Shown in pieces: positions 26,734-35,536 of a stretch of 64,000 bases of DNA. Every line of letters starts with the position of its first letter. Position 1 is the first letter of the stretch. A program made the position numbers and the translations under genes. The DNA comes from Draconibacterium sediminis. GTDB taxonomy: Bacteria > Bacteroidota > Bacteroidia > Bacteroidales > Prolixibacteraceae. The DNA lies in assembly GCF_000949475.1 (NCBI RefSeq), contig NZ_JRHC01000005.1, forward strand, positions 372,001-436,000, read 5' to 3'. The notes below the pieces were generated by a model, which saw only the letters and a program-made list of their open reading frames with translations, was not told the origin of the DNA and did not search any database.

Positions 26734-27612
26734 CTATTTTAATGCCCGTTTTTTGAACAAGGTCATTAACGATTTTACATAGTCTTCGTTTGTGTTTATC
26801 GATACATAATCAACACCACTTTTTTTGAACATCACATCCAGCCGGCCCATGTGTTTTATCCACCAGTCGGCATAAAGTTTACGCGTTTTACGCGAGCTGC
26901 TGTCAACCCAAACATAGTTGCCTTTTTCAGCGTCTTTCAACTTTATCATTCCTATGGATGGTAGTTCTGTTTCGCGCTTGTCGTAAATGTTCAACGCCAC
27001 CATATCGTGCTTGTTGTTGGCGATAGAAAGAGCCATTTCCAGGTCTTTGTTATCGTCCATAAAGTCGGAAATTATAAAGGCCGTGCAGCGCTTTTTAATG
27101 GCGTTGGTCATGTAACGAACAGCCTCGGTAATGTCGGTGCCGTTACTTTCCGGGTGAAAATCGATCAGTTCGCGAATAATGCGTAAAATGTGGCTTTTCC
27201 CTTTTTTCGGCGGAATAAACTTTTCGATCTTGTCCGAAAAGAAGAGCACCCCGATTTTGTCGTTGTTTTGAATCGCCGAAAACGAAAGTACAGCTGATAG
27301 TTCTGTAATCACATTTTTTTTCAGCTTTTCAAACGAACCAAATTCGCGCGAACCGCTCACATCAATCATTAGCATCACGGTGAGTTCGCGTTCCTCTTCA
27401 AATACTTTTATGTAGGGATGACCGTAGCGGGCGGTAACGTTCCAGTCGATGTTACGAATATCGTCGCCAAACTGGTATTCGCGCACCTCCGAAAAGGCCA
27501 TACCGCGCCCCTTAAAAGCACTATGGTACTCTCCGGCAAAAATATTGCGCGACAAACCACGTGTTTTTATCTCAATCTTCCGTACTTTTTTTAATAAATC
27601 AGTTGTCTCCAT
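26734..27612 (-). CDS. DUF58 protein of the MoxR/Bat operon
   Basis: 292 residues. The family hallmark is GEYHSAFKGRGMAFSEVREYQFGDDIRNIDWNVTARYG (about 26-64), followed by a VWA-like fold with MLMIDVSGSREFGS and a C-terminal AFIISDFMDD strand. DUF58 proteins are nearly always coupled to a MoxR ATPase and VWA proteins. They are thought to be client or adaptor subunits. It has no membrane segment. It lies 82 bases downstream of moxR. Confidence 0.88.
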   Translation of the reverse strand: METTDLLKKVRKIEIKTRGLSRNIFAGEYHSAFKGRGMAFSEVREYQFGDDIRNIDWNVTARYGHPYIKVFEEERELTVMLMIDVSGSREFGSFEKLKKNVITELSAVLSFSAIQNNDKIGVLFFSDKIEKFIPPKKGKSHILRIIRELIDFHPESNGTDITEAVRYMTNAIKKRCTAFIISDFMDDNKDLEMALSIANNKHDMVALNIYDKRETELPSIGMIKLKDAEKGNYVWVDSSSRKTRKLYADWWIKHMGRLDVMFKKSGVDYVSINTNEDYVKSLMTLFKKRALK

Positions 27613-27694
27613 AATTAGAGTTCAAAGTTTAACGTTCAGCGCTCAAAAGTTGTGTTTGAACAGCTGTAAACTGCCACTGTTAACTGCGACTCGA

Positions 27695-28690
27695 CTATGG
27701 TACTTCTACCTGGTTCAATATGTCGGTAATAATTTCTTCCTGTGTAATGTTGTTGGCTTCGGCTTCGTAGCTCAGCCCAATACGGTGACGCAACACATCC
27801 GGACAAACGGCACGCACATCTTCAGGAATTACATAACCGCGGCGCTTAATAAAAGCAAAAGCTTTTGCAGCTTGTGCCAGGCTAATTCCTGCCCTTGGCG
27901 ATGCTCCGTAAGCGATCATATCGTTGTATTTTTCCAGTTTATATTCGTTGGGCTCGCGTGTTGCAAATACAATGTCAACAATGTATTTCTGAATTTTTTC
28001 GTCCATGTAAACATCTTTCACCACGTTGCGGGCCTTGATAATATCTTCCGGTTTCAGAATTGTTGATGTTTCAGGAAACTGTGCCAAAAGGTTTTGATTG
28101 ATGATCTGGCGCTCTTCCTCTTTTTTCGGGTAGTTGATCACCACTTTCAGCATAAAACGGTCGACCTGCGCTTCAGGCAGCGGGTACGTACCTTCCTGCT
28201 CAATGGGGTTTTGTGTTGCCATTACCAGGAATGGTTCCTCCAGTTTAAAGGTTTCGTCGCCAATGGTAATCTGGCGTTCCTGCATGGCTTCGAGCAGTGC
28301 CGATTGTACTTTTGCCGGAGCACGGTTAATCTCGTCAGCCAGTACAAAGTTGGCAAAGATCGGTCCTTTTTTAATGCTGAACTCTTCTCTCTTCTGGCTG
28401 TAGATCATTGTTCCCAAAACGTCGGCAGGCAGCAGGTCGGGTGTAAACTGAATACGCGAAAATTTAGCACTGATGGTTTGCGACAAGGATTTAATGGCAA
28501 GTGTTTTTGCCAATCCCGGTACACCTTCCAACAGAATGTGTCCATTGGAAAGTAAGCCAATCAGCAAACTTTCAACCAGGTGTTTTTGTCCTACAATCAC
28601 CTTGTTCATCTCCATGGAAATCATATCCACAAACGAACTCTCTCTCTGTATTCTCTCGTTCAATTCTTTGATATCAACTGCTTGATTCAT
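27695..28690 (-). CDS. MoxR-family AAA+ ATPase
   Basis: 331 residues. Walker A is GVPGLAKT, Walker B is VLADEINRAPAK, and sensor 1 is VMATQNPIEQEGTYPLPEAQVDRF, all typical of MoxR. The C-terminal lid contains GASPRAGISLAQAAKAFAFIKRRGYVIPEDV. I take the ATG at 28690 (MNQAVDIKELNER), since the extra upstream residues lack conservation features. It acts as a chaperone-like ATPase that matures or remodels the VWA partners encoded downstream. It heads the operon, so the Bat promoter should lie in 28691-28900. Confidence 0.92.
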   Translation of the reverse strand: MNQAVDIKELNERIQRESSFVDMISMEMNKVIVGQKHLVESLLIGLLSNGHILLEGVPGLAKTLAIKSLSQTISAKFSRIQFTPDLLPADVLGTMIYSQKREEFSIKKGPIFANFVLADEINRAPAKVQSALLEAMQERQITIGDETFKLEEPFLVMATQNPIEQEGTYPLPEAQVDRFMLKVVINYPKKEEERQIINQNLLAQFPETSTILKPEDIIKARNVVKDVYMDEKIQKYIVDIVFATREPNEYKLEKYNDMIAYGASPRAGISLAQAAKAFAFIKRRGYVIPEDVRAVCPDVLRHRIGLSYEAEANNITQEEIITDILNQVEVP

Positions 28691-29099
28691 ATCTTTTATA
28701 AATTTATTTGCTAATTTTTTCGAAGGCACGAATTTAAGGCATTATGAAATTTATTTCCCTATTCTTTTGTTAAAAAAAATTAAGTAACAGCGAAACAAAT
28801 TATGATGTTAACAAAGAATAACAGCTTATTAGGAATTTATTAAGAAATTATGCTCTGATTAAAGTATTTTTGATGCTATGAAGTTGTTGCGGCTAAGCAT
28901 TGTAATCGGCACATTACTTTTTTGTGCTGATGTATAATCGCAGCGTTCATCTGATATAGAAAGTAGTGTTAAAAATAATTAAACAAGTTCCTGTAAAATC
29001 TGTTGTGGTGTACATATTCGAAATTGTGTTTATATATTGACTGCCCGGTATCACCATCGGTACGCATGTCCAAATGTTAATTCATGAATTGAAAAAATA
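28691..29099. other. Divergent intergenic region, no gene supported
   Basis: 409 bases between the divergently transcribed moxR operon and the gene starting at 29100. It is very AT-rich. A short frame at 28878-28937 would encode a 19-residue signal-peptide-like sequence (MKLLRLSIVIGTLLFCADV), followed in the same frame past the stop by 14 more codons. It may be a gene remnant but is too short to call. No hairpin or repeat is seen. Confidence 0.4.
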
Positions 29100-30071
29100 G
29101 TGTTGAAATCAATCGTTTTTATAATCGTTATTCTCCTGTGCGCTAATACCTGTTTTTCGCAAAGCACTTTAAATGGCAACGAATCTTATTTTGAAAAGAG
29201 TCATATACTGGTTCAGCATATAAATGACATTGATTTGCTTTTTTCCGGCAATTCAAACGATGTGGCATTTACTTCATCGTTTTTGGTGAAGGCTTTTATC
29301 AATCATAAAACAGAGAAGAAGCGCTTAATTTCATTTGGAATCAGGACAGACCTTTATACGCAACGGGAATATAGCCAGCGTTTTGATGAAAATGGACGGT
29401 ATTACAGAGGAGAGTCGTTTACCGAAATTAGTACCGCTGAATTTTCGTGGGTAAAGTTTCTTACGAACAACCTGGCCATCCAATTGTCGGGAGGCCCCGG
29501 TATTTTAAACAAGAAAGAACCGATTCCCGGATTGGCTTTGTGGATTCAGGGAGGAAATGATGGTGCCGGCGGAATTCACAAAATCATTGATAGCTTTGGG
29601 AAACAGCATGGACAAATTCTTGAAGGACGCGATGTGTTAACTCATTTCATGTATTTTAACCCGGCAGTGAGTTATTATTTGAATCTGTTTCCAAAATCGG
29701 GTTATACTCCACATACATTAGTTAGTGAATTAGGCGTGAATTTATGCGACGAGTATGCCGGGAACTGGCTTTTTTTTGAAAATGATATGACCCTACATCT
29801 TTTTAGGTTTCCACTTTCAAAAAGGTTGTTTTCGTTTGATTTTATTGGTTCCGGAGATTTTCGTTTGCATCGGGCAGGATTAAAAACCGACACCCGCCTC
29901 GGGACAGAAATTTCGTGGGGGAGGGTAACGTTTGGGTATGAACTTACCAAACAGTTTGGTAAGGCGAATATTGATTGGATAGATTATTATGATGACGATG
30001 ATTTATACCGGATATACTTCAAGATACGGTTCGAAAAACAAAAGGGTAACTATTTAAGAGATAAGGGGTGA
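29100..30071 (+). CDS. putative secreted outer-membrane beta-barrel protein
   Basis: 323 residues with a signal peptide (SIVFIIVILLCANTCFSQ). The rest is made of alternating hydrophobic strands rich in aromatic residues. The C-terminal part (TEISWGRVTFGYELTKQFGKANIDW...YRIYFKIRFEKQ) looks like the closing strands of an outer-membrane barrel. The start codon is GTG at 29100 or TTG at 29103, since no ATG fits. The early segment INDIDLLFSGNSNDVAFTSSF weakly recalls lipid A deacylase-like barrels, but I cannot support that. It is not in an operon. Confidence 0.55.
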   Translation: MLKSIVFIIVILLCANTCFSQSTLNGNESYFEKSHILVQHINDIDLLFSGNSNDVAFTSSFLVKAFINHKTEKKRLISFGIRTDLYTQREYSQRFDENGRYYRGESFTEISTAEFSWVKFLTNNLAIQLSGGPGILNKKEPIPGLALWIQGGNDGAGGIHKIIDSFGKQHGQILEGRDVLTHFMYFNPAVSYYLNLFPKSGYTPHTLVSELGVNLCDEYAGNWLFFENDMTLHLFRFPLSKRLFSFDFIGSGDFRLHRAGLKTDTRLGTEISWGRVTFGYELTKQFGKANIDWIDYYDDDDLYRIYFKIRFEKQKGNYLRDKG

Positions 30072-30246
30072 GTTACTGCAAATATACTATGCTGTAAACG
30101 CACGAACCGGCTTTAAAACGATTATAGTATTTATTTGATGCTGTACTTTAATTTTAGCGCCAATTCGGTGTAAAAGTTAACCGGGTTTTAATTTGGTGTA
30201 TCTTATTTTGTAGCTTTATACCGACGCAAAACAACTAAAGACTTCT

Positions 30247-30632
30247 ATGGATGCAGAGAAATTTAAGTATGAATACAAAGATTGTATTGTATTTAAGTCC
30301 TATTTCGGTTTAATAACCATTAACGATGTGAAAGAATCCTGGCTGGATGCATAAGGAAGAACTTATTTCCGGCAGATACTATTGGATTTATTCTTGACTA
30401 TCGGTCTGCTCATTTTGATATTGAGCCGGGGCAGCATATCGAAATTCCGGAATTTTACAGGCAAAATCCCAGTGTTTTTGAGCATAAAAGAATTGCAATA
30501 GTTACCGAGAATCCTGAAGATATTGTATATCCCATGTTGATTCGGCTTCACGACCGGGGGTATGAATCGCGGCCTTTTAATACAATGGATGCAGCAATTC
30601 AATGGGTTTTAGAAAAGAAACGGGGTTTATGA
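30247..30632 (+). pseudogene. small STAS/SpoIIAA-like protein gene broken by one frameshift
   Basis: The ATG at 30247 opens 35 codons (MDAEKFKYEYKDC...VKESWLDA) that end at TAA 30352-30354. The -1 frame immediately continues with IRKNLFPADTIGFILDYRSA and runs to TGA at 30632, ending ...AAIQWVLEKKRGL. Joined, the two parts make a continuous globular protein of about 128 residues with SpoIIAA/STAS-like alternation (GFILDYR; RIAIVTENPEDIVYPMLIRLHDRGYESRPFNTMDAA). One missing A in GCATAA would restore the frame, so this is a one-base deletion or a sequence error. No slippery heptamer is seen. Confidence 0.65.
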
Positions 30633-30658
30633 ACTTTTCTTTCCGAAGGCAATCAAAT

Positions 30659-30693
30659 AAAAACGTCGCTCAAAAATTCTGAGCGACGTTTTT
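30659..30693. terminator. Bidirectional terminator between the broken gene and hsp20
   Basis: Stem AAAACGTCGCTCA (30660-30672) pairs with TGAGCGACGTTTT (30680-30692) across a 7-nt loop. It has A/T runs on both sides, so it can end the plus-strand transcript from 30247 and the minus-strand hsp20 transcript. Confidence 0.85.
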
Positions 30694-30701
30694 ATTAATC
30701 A

Positions 30702-31142
30702 TTACGAAATTTTGATCTGTCTTTCAGGTTGTGGTTTTACTTCATCGCGTTTTGGCAGTACAATATGTAAAATGCCGTTATCGTATTTGGCCGAAATTTT
30801 TTCTCCAACTACAGCGTTTTCAGCAACGGTGAATGAACGTTGGAACGATTGGTAACTGAACTCTTTACGTGTATAGTTTTCATTCTTTTCTTCTTTTTCG
30901 TTTTTCTTTTCAGACGAAATAGTGAGCACGTTATTTTTAAAGTTCACGTTAAAATCGTTTTTGCTCATTCCCGGAGCTGCAACCTCGATAACAAAGTCAT
31001 CGTCGGTTTCTTTTACATTAACTGCCGGTAACGAAGTGTTTGTGCTCGAAAAATTCGAGTGATTCCAATCCATCAATTCATTGTTAAAAAACCTGTCAAA
31101 GACTGATGGAAAATACGGTTCGTTTCTTTTTGCTAATTTCAT
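30702..31142 (-). CDS. small heat shock protein, Hsp20/alpha-crystallin family
   Basis: 146 residues. The N-terminal arm PYFPSVFDRFFNNELMDW precedes the alpha-crystallin domain (about 40-135): LPAVNVKETDDDFVIEVAAPGMSKNDFNVNFKNNVLTIS and FQRSFTVAENAVVGEKISAKYDNGILHIVLPK. The closing GILHIVLPK motif is conserved. The tail ends RQIKIS, containing the I-x-I oligomerisation motif. It acts as an ATP-independent holdase. The ATG at 31142 is preceded at 8 bases by AAAGGAGG on the minus strand (31151-31158), an unusually strong Shine-Dalgarno for this phylum, which decides the start against the longer frame. Confidence 0.93.
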   Translation of the reverse strand: MKLAKRNEPYFPSVFDRFFNNELMDWNHSNFSSTNTSLPAVNVKETDDDFVIEVAAPGMSKNDFNVNFKNNVLTISSEKKNEKEEKNENYTRKEFSYQSFQRSFTVAENAVVGEKISAKYDNGILHIVLPKRDEVKPQPERQIKIS

Positions 31143-31201
31143 GACTTTATCCTCCTTTAACTTTTTGGTTAAACAATTCATTGAACTTTCAGTAACAAAA
31201 A

Positions 31202-31244
31202 ATCAAAAGGTATACCATACCGGAATTTCTGAAAATATTTCAGA
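31202..31244 (-). promoter_or_regulatory. Sigma-54-like promoter and upstream palindrome of hsp20
   Basis: On the minus strand, TGGTATACCTTTTGAT (31217 down to 31202) fits the sigma-54 -24/-12 consensus TGGcac-N5-TTGc, with GG and TTG at the right spacing. Only the final C is replaced by A. Transcription would start about 50 bases upstream of the hsp20 ATG. Just upstream is a perfect palindrome TCTGAAA-ATA-TTTCAGA (31228-31244), a possible operator. There is no experimental support. Confidence 0.45.
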
Positions 31245-31483
31245 TTTAGCTGTCTGGCTGTCAGTTGGTTTGGTGTGTTTTTTAAATGTTGTTGAAAGTC
31301 AGGATTTTGTAAAATGTCAAAATTTCAGCTTGTCTCCTTTATTGTTAAACAACATCTTTATCGCTCTTGCTTTTAATGAATTAATACATTAATTTTATTA
31401 AATAAACCTGACGCCCCATTTAAAGGGCCGCCAAATTAAAACAAACAATGAAAAGTTTTAACTCCATAAAATGTTAAGTATAA

Positions 31484-31633
31484 GTTTTAACAACGGATAC
31501 TTTTTGGAGGATAAAAACTGCTTATAAAACCGCTGATATTGCATTAGAAACTCAAGGGATAGGATTGACAAAAGTTAATGAATACTTTCAAAAACTTTTA
31601 GGCTTCGTTCTGAAGTCGCGTGTTTGGGGTTAA
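31484..31633 (+). other. Short open frame directly before a terminator, possibly a degenerate small gene
   Basis: The plus-strand frame from 31484 to TAA at 31631-31633 is open and ends with a protein-like sequence (TADIALETQGIGLTKVNEYFQKLL). There is no ATG. A GGAGGATAAAA at 31506-31516 closely resembles the hsp20 leader GGAGGATAAAGTC, as if a start codon after it had been lost. The terminator begins six bases after the stop. It could be a decayed gene, a small gene with a rare start, or an RNA. Confidence 0.3.
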
Positions 31634-31638
31634 CTGGG

Positions 31639-31674
31639 GCCGCCTCTCTGAAAAAGAGAGGCGGCTATTTTTTG
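31639..31674 (+). terminator. Strong plus-strand intrinsic terminator
   Basis: Stem GCCGCCTCTCT (31639-31649) pairs with AGAGAGGCGGC (31655-31665) with a short A-rich loop and is followed by TATTTTTTG. It proves that something is probably transcribed on the plus strand upstream, where only the short frame 31484-31633 is found. A further palindrome TCCCGAC/GTCGGGA lies at 31697-31716. Confidence 0.85.
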
Positions 31675-31806
31675 TACAAACTTATATTGATTTTGGTCCC
31701 GACGCTGTGGTCGGGATTTGGCTAAGCCCGATTTGCAATTCGGCCCGCCTAGCTCATCTCAACTTTCAACTTTTTCTGTAATTTTACGCCCTGATAAACG
31801 AGAACA

Positions 31807-32583
31807 ATGCCACAACGCTATTTTTTACAACTAAGTTATAAAGGAACTAATTATCATGGTTGGCAAATCCAGCCCAATGCCGTTTCTGTTCAGGAGGTGA
31901 TGGAGGATGCACTATCAAAAATCCTGCGCGAGAAAATAGAGGTGGTTGGTGCCGGAAGAACCGATACCGGAGTGCATGCTTCGTTTTTTATCCTGCATTT
32001 TGATTCGGAAAATGGTATTCCCAAAAATCTGGATATCGTTTATAAACTCAACAGCTTTTTACCTTCGGATATTGCCGTGCAAAAAGTTTGGCCGGTTGAT
32101 GCGGAGGCGCATGCCCGGTTTAGTGCTATATCACGAACTTATCATTATTTTATCTCAACTGAAAAAGATCCGTTTGCTACTGAAACGAGCCACAAATACC
32201 TGAAACCGCTCGATGTGGAGAAAATGAACCAGGCAGCACAAAAGCTTTTTAACTACACTGATTTTACAAGTTTTAGTCGCCTGCATACGGATGTAAAGAC
32301 CAACAACTGCAAAATAATGCAGGCCGAGTGGACGCAGCGCGGCGAGCGATTACAATTTACAATTAAAGCCGATCGGTTTTTACGCAATATGGTACGCGCC
32401 ATTGTAGGAACTCTGCTGGAGGTAGGACAAGGCAAACTGAGTATCGATCAGTTTTGCGAGATTATTGAAAAGCAGGACCGTGGTTCGGCCGGCGCATCAG
32501 CTCCGGCACAGGGATTGTTTTTGGTGGATATTGGGTATCCTGAAAAACTGATACGCAAATCCTTAGATTATTTCAAATCCTGA
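31807..32583 (+). CDS. truA: tRNA pseudouridine synthase A
   Basis: 258 residues, the usual bacterial length. The catalytic aspartate is D53 in [27 protein letters not shown] and DFTSFSR are conserved substrate-binding segments, and [20 protein letters not shown] is the C-terminal signature. It isomerises U38-U40 in the anticodon stem-loop of many tRNAs. It stands alone upstream of the B12 locus. Confidence 0.95.
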   Translation: MPQRYFLQLSYKGTNYHGWQIQPNAVSVQEVMEDALSKILREKIEVVGAGRTDTGVHASFFILHFDSENGIPKNLDIVYKLNSFLPSDIAVQKVWPVDAEAHARFSAISRTYHYFISTEKDPFATETSHKYLKPLDVEKMNQAAQKLFNYTDFTSFSRLHTDVKTNNCKIMQAEWTQRGERLQFTIKADRFLRNMVRAIVGTLLEVGQGKLSIDQFCEIIEKQDRGSAGASAPAQGLFLVDIGYPEKLIRKSLDYFKS

Positions 32584-32631
32584 ATTTTAGGCAACTGTCG
32601 TTATTTAGCATTCATTCTCTTTAAAATTATT

Positions 32632-32639
32632 TATCTTTG
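32632..32639 (+). promoter_or_regulatory. -7 promoter box of the first cobalamin riboswitch transcript
   Basis: TATCTTTG matches the Bacteroidota -7 consensus TAnnTTTG exactly and lies just upstream of the riboswitch. No good -33 TTTG is seen at the ideal 19-base spacing. Confidence 0.55.
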
Positions 32640-32647
32640 TGCCCGTT

Positions 32648-32800
32648 GGTTGCGCGCAAAAGCGTTTAGGGAATCCGGTGGAAATCCGGAACTGTACCCG
32701 CAGCTGTAAATCCTGAAACTGATCATTACTCACGCCACTGTCGGTTCAGCCAATGACGGGAAGGCAATGATCAATGGGGATAAGTCAGAAGACCTGCCAA
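32648..32800 (+). ncRNA. Cobalamin riboswitch 1 (upstream of btuFCD)
   Basis: It contains the core elements of the cobalamin aptamer: AGGGAATCCGGTGGAAATCC, ACTGTACCCGCAGCTGTAAA (part of the B12 box region), the GGGAAGGC...AATGGGGATAAGTCAGAAGACCTGCC 3' end, and the paired ATGATCA/TGATCATT arm. The downstream gene starts at 32887. It should lower expression of the B12 ABC importer when adenosylcobalamin is abundant. Confidence 0.95.
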
Positions 32801-32886
32801 CAATTTAGATGAACGAACTTCGGGAACAAAGTTTCGGGAATCAATCTATTGATTTCTGCACCTGATTTCCTGTTAATTTTAAACGG

Positions 32887-33693
32887 ATGAAGATTAAAAT
32901 ACTCGTTGTATTGCTGCTTGCCGGTTTTTCGGTGTTTGCACAGAACGTTAACCGCGTAATTTCGCTGGCACCGTCGATTACCGAGAATATTTACCTGGTT
33001 GGCGGAAAAGATAAACTGGTTGGTTGTACGAGTTATTGTATGCTGGCCTTAAATGATGGTATTGAAGAAATTGGATCAACTGTAGATGTAAATGTGGAGA
33101 AAATTTTCGCATTGAAACCCGACCTGGTGTTGACCATGAAATTGACCAAACCACAAGATATTGCTACTCTTGAAAAACTTGGGTTACGTGTTGAGGTGTT
33201 GGAAACACCGATTTCCTTTGACGAAATTTGTGAGCAAACACAGCAAATAGCAGACTTGATTGGTTGCGAAGATCAATCGACAGAAGTGGTTGCAAAAGCC
33301 CGAAAAACAGTAAGTGAAATTCAGGAGAAAGCGAAGCAGCTTCCTTCTTCAAAAATATTTTTTCAAATAGGTGCCAATCCGGTATTTTCGGTGTTAGACA
33401 ATACTTTTATGAACGATTTTATTCGCTTATGTAATGCGACGAATATTGCCGCGGGATTAACCCACGGTACTTTAACGCGTGAAAGTGTTTTGCTTAAAAA
33501 TCCGGATGTGATAATTATTGCCGAAATGGGAGGTTTTGGTAAGGAGGAACAAAAAGTGTGGAACAGTTACGAAGGGATGGAGGCTGTGAAAAACAACAAA
33601 GTTTATTTGATTTCTTCCGAAACATCGTGTAGCCCAACGCCGGCCAATTTTGCAAGTGCACTGAAAGATGTTTACCGTTTTATAAGCGAGTAA
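32887..33693 (+). CDS. btuF: B12 ABC transporter substrate-binding protein (BtuF-like)
   Basis: 268 residues. A signal peptide (MKIKILVVLLLAGFSVFAQ) is followed by the two-lobe class III binding protein fold: RVISLAPSITENIYLVGGKDKLVGCTSYC, then VDVNVEKIFALKPDLVLTM, a central helix, and a C-terminal lobe with DVIIIAEMGG. The family (Peripla_BP_2) also binds siderophores. The upstream cobalamin riboswitch and neighbouring B12 genes settle the substrate. It is first in the btuFCD operon. Confidence 0.85.
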   Translation: MKIKILVVLLLAGFSVFAQNVNRVISLAPSITENIYLVGGKDKLVGCTSYCMLALNDGIEEIGSTVDVNVEKIFALKPDLVLTMKLTKPQDIATLEKLGLRVEVLETPISFDEICEQTQQIADLIGCEDQSTEVVAKARKTVSEIQEKAKQLPSSKIFFQIGANPVFSVLDNTFMNDFIRLCNATNIAAGLTHGTLTRESVLLKNPDVIIIAEMGGFGKEEQKVWNSYEGMEAVKNNKVYLISSETSCSPTPANFASALKDVYRFISE

Positions 33694-33712
33694 ATCCCAT
33701 ATTTTGAAACGA

Positions 33713-34723
33713 ATGAACAGCAAATATTTAAAATGGATACTTTTTCTAGCCGCACTACTGGTGTTGCTGGTGGTGTCTGTTTTGTTTTCATTATCGGCCG
33801 GAGAAATAAAAGTGTCGCTGATGCAACTGCCACAAATATTATCGGATACAGGCAGCATTGAATATACCGTCTTATCAAAAATTCGTGTTCCCCGAATATT
33901 GATGGCCATCGGAGTTGGAGGTGCTTTAAGCCTTTCGGGAGTGGTGCTGCAGGGCATTTACCGCAATCCGCTGGTTGAGCCCTATACGCTCGGAATTTCC
34001 GGCGGTGCCGCACTGGGTGTGGCCATTGCCATTGTTTTCGGACTGAATACCTTGAGCTTTTTTTCGCTTCCGGCATTTGGTTTTTTGGGAGCACTTGTCA
34101 CGCTCATTGTCGTGTATCTGTTAAGTATAAAACGTGGAGGTTTAAGCATAAACAGTATGTTGCTGATTGGTGTGATGGTAAGTTTTGTATCCTCCTCTGC
34201 CATGATGTTTCTGATGTCGATTTCCACCACCGAAAACCTGCATAATATTGTTTTCTGGGTGATGGGCTCGTTGGATGAATCAAACAATTCGTTGATCGCC
34301 ATTGCCTTCTATTCATCGCTGGCGGGGCTGGTTATTTCCTACTTTTTTGCACAAACGCTAAATGCGCTTCGTCTGGGAGAAGTAAAAGCACGACATCTTG
34401 GAATAAACACCGGAGTAGCCATTAAATTGCTCTTTTTTGTGGCTTCGCTGCTCACCGGAATTGCGGTTTCTGTGGCCGGAGTTATCGGTTTTGTTGGTTT
34501 GGTTATTCCACACTTAATCCGACTGATTATCGGTAACGATTACCGTATTCTTTTGGCCGGTTCGTTTTTGGGAGGTGCCATTTTTCTAATTCTTTCTGAT
34601 ACGATTGCCCGAACCATTATTTCACCAAACGAATTGCCAATTGGGGTAATTACCGGTTTTGTTGGTGGTTTGGTTTTTATTATTGTACTGAGTCGCTCAA
34701 AATCACATTTCAAACTGAATTAG
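33713..34723 (+). CDS. btuC: B12 ABC transporter permease (BtuC-like, FecCD family)
   Basis: 336 residues with about ten membrane helices. Conserved FecCD segments are RVPRILMAIGVGGALSLSGVVLQGIYRNPLVEPYTLGISGGAALG and VIGFVGLVIPHLIRLIIGNDYRILL, the latter being the coupling-helix region that contacts the ATPase. The ATG at 33713 is taken; a TTG at 33704 is the only earlier option. It follows btuF by 19 bases. Confidence 0.9.
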   Translation: MNSKYLKWILFLAALLVLLVVSVLFSLSAGEIKVSLMQLPQILSDTGSIEYTVLSKIRVPRILMAIGVGGALSLSGVVLQGIYRNPLVEPYTLGISGGAALGVAIAIVFGLNTLSFFSLPAFGFLGALVTLIVVYLLSIKRGGLSINSMLLIGVMVSFVSSSAMMFLMSISTTENLHNIVFWVMGSLDESNNSLIAIAFYSSLAGLVISYFFAQTLNALRLGEVKARHLGINTGVAIKLLFFVASLLTGIAVSVAGVIGFVGLVIPHLIRLIIGNDYRILLAGSFLGGAIFLILSDTIARTIISPNELPIGVITGFVGGLVFIIVLSRSKSHFKLN

Positions 34724-34724
34724 C

Positions 34725-35525
34725 ATGGAACAGTTTTTTCAGATCACTAATTTTTCCTGCGGTTATCCCGGTAAGTTTTTACTGAAGGAGGTGAGTTTTA
34801 ATGTGGCAAAAGGCGATTTTGTGGGGATTATCGGTCCAAACGGTTCCGGAAAAACAACCTTGTTTCGTGGAATTTCAGGAGAGCTTCCTCCGTTGAAAGG
34901 AAAAATGGAGTTGAAGGGGTTGGATACGCGAAAAATGAATCTGAAGCAGCGCGCTCAAAATATTGCCATTGTTACGCAGAATATCGAAATCGGCAGCATG
35001 ACCGTAGAGGAATATGTATTGATGGGGCGCATTCCATATCACAAACAATTTCAGTTTTTCGAGACGAAAGAAGATTTTGCAATTGCCGAAAAATACATGA
35101 AGCTAACCGGTGTTGACAAGCTCAAAGGTAAATACATGAACGCTTTGAGCGGCGGTGAGCAGCAGCTGGCAGGCATTGCCCGTGCATTAACACAGGAACC
35201 CGATCTGCTTTTGCTTGACGAACCAACTTCGCATTTGGATATCACGCACCAGGTACAAACTTTGAATCTCATCCGTCGGTTGAGTCGCGAACTGGGATTA
35301 ACCGTTCTGATGATTATTCACGACCTGAACCTGGCCGGCGAATATTGCGACTCGCTGATTATGATGCAGGAAGGCCATATTCGTAAAAAGGGACTGCCGG
35401 TTGAAGTGCTTAATTATGCCGACATTGAAGCTGTTTACGAAACGGTTGTAGTGGTGCGCACCAATCCCATCTCAAATAAACCGGTGGTATTTTTGGTGTC
35501 GGAGGAGGTGATTGAAAAAAGTTGA
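34725..35525 (+). CDS. btuD: B12 ABC transporter ATP-binding protein (BtuD-like)
   Basis: 266 residues. Walker A is GPNGSGKTT, the Q-loop is in NIAIVTQNIEI, the signature is LSGGEQQLAGIARAL, and Walker B is LLLLDEPTSHLD followed by the switch histidine in MIIHDLNLAGEYCD. It starts one base after the permease stop. It powers uptake of B12 across the inner membrane with BtuC and BtuF. Confidence 0.92.
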   Translation: MEQFFQITNFSCGYPGKFLLKEVSFNVAKGDFVGIIGPNGSGKTTLFRGISGELPPLKGKMELKGLDTRKMNLKQRAQNIAIVTQNIEIGSMTVEEYVLMGRIPYHKQFQFFETKEDFAIAEKYMKLTGVDKLKGKYMNALSGGEQQLAGIARALTQEPDLLLLDEPTSHLDITHQVQTLNLIRRLSRELGLTVLMIIHDLNLAGEYCDSLIMMQEGHIRKKGLPVEVLNYADIEAVYETVVVVRTNPISNKPVVFLVSEEVIEKS

Positions 35526-35536
35526 TTCCCGAAAAA

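Noticed and set aside
28878-28937. 19-codon signal-peptide-like frame upstream of moxR
   Set aside because: Too short and stopped; possibly a remnant, but nothing beyond a hydrophobic stretch supports it.
30363-30602. 79-residue minus-strand frame within the frameshifted gene
   Set aside because: It is the antisense of a protein that reads well on the plus strand once one base is restored.
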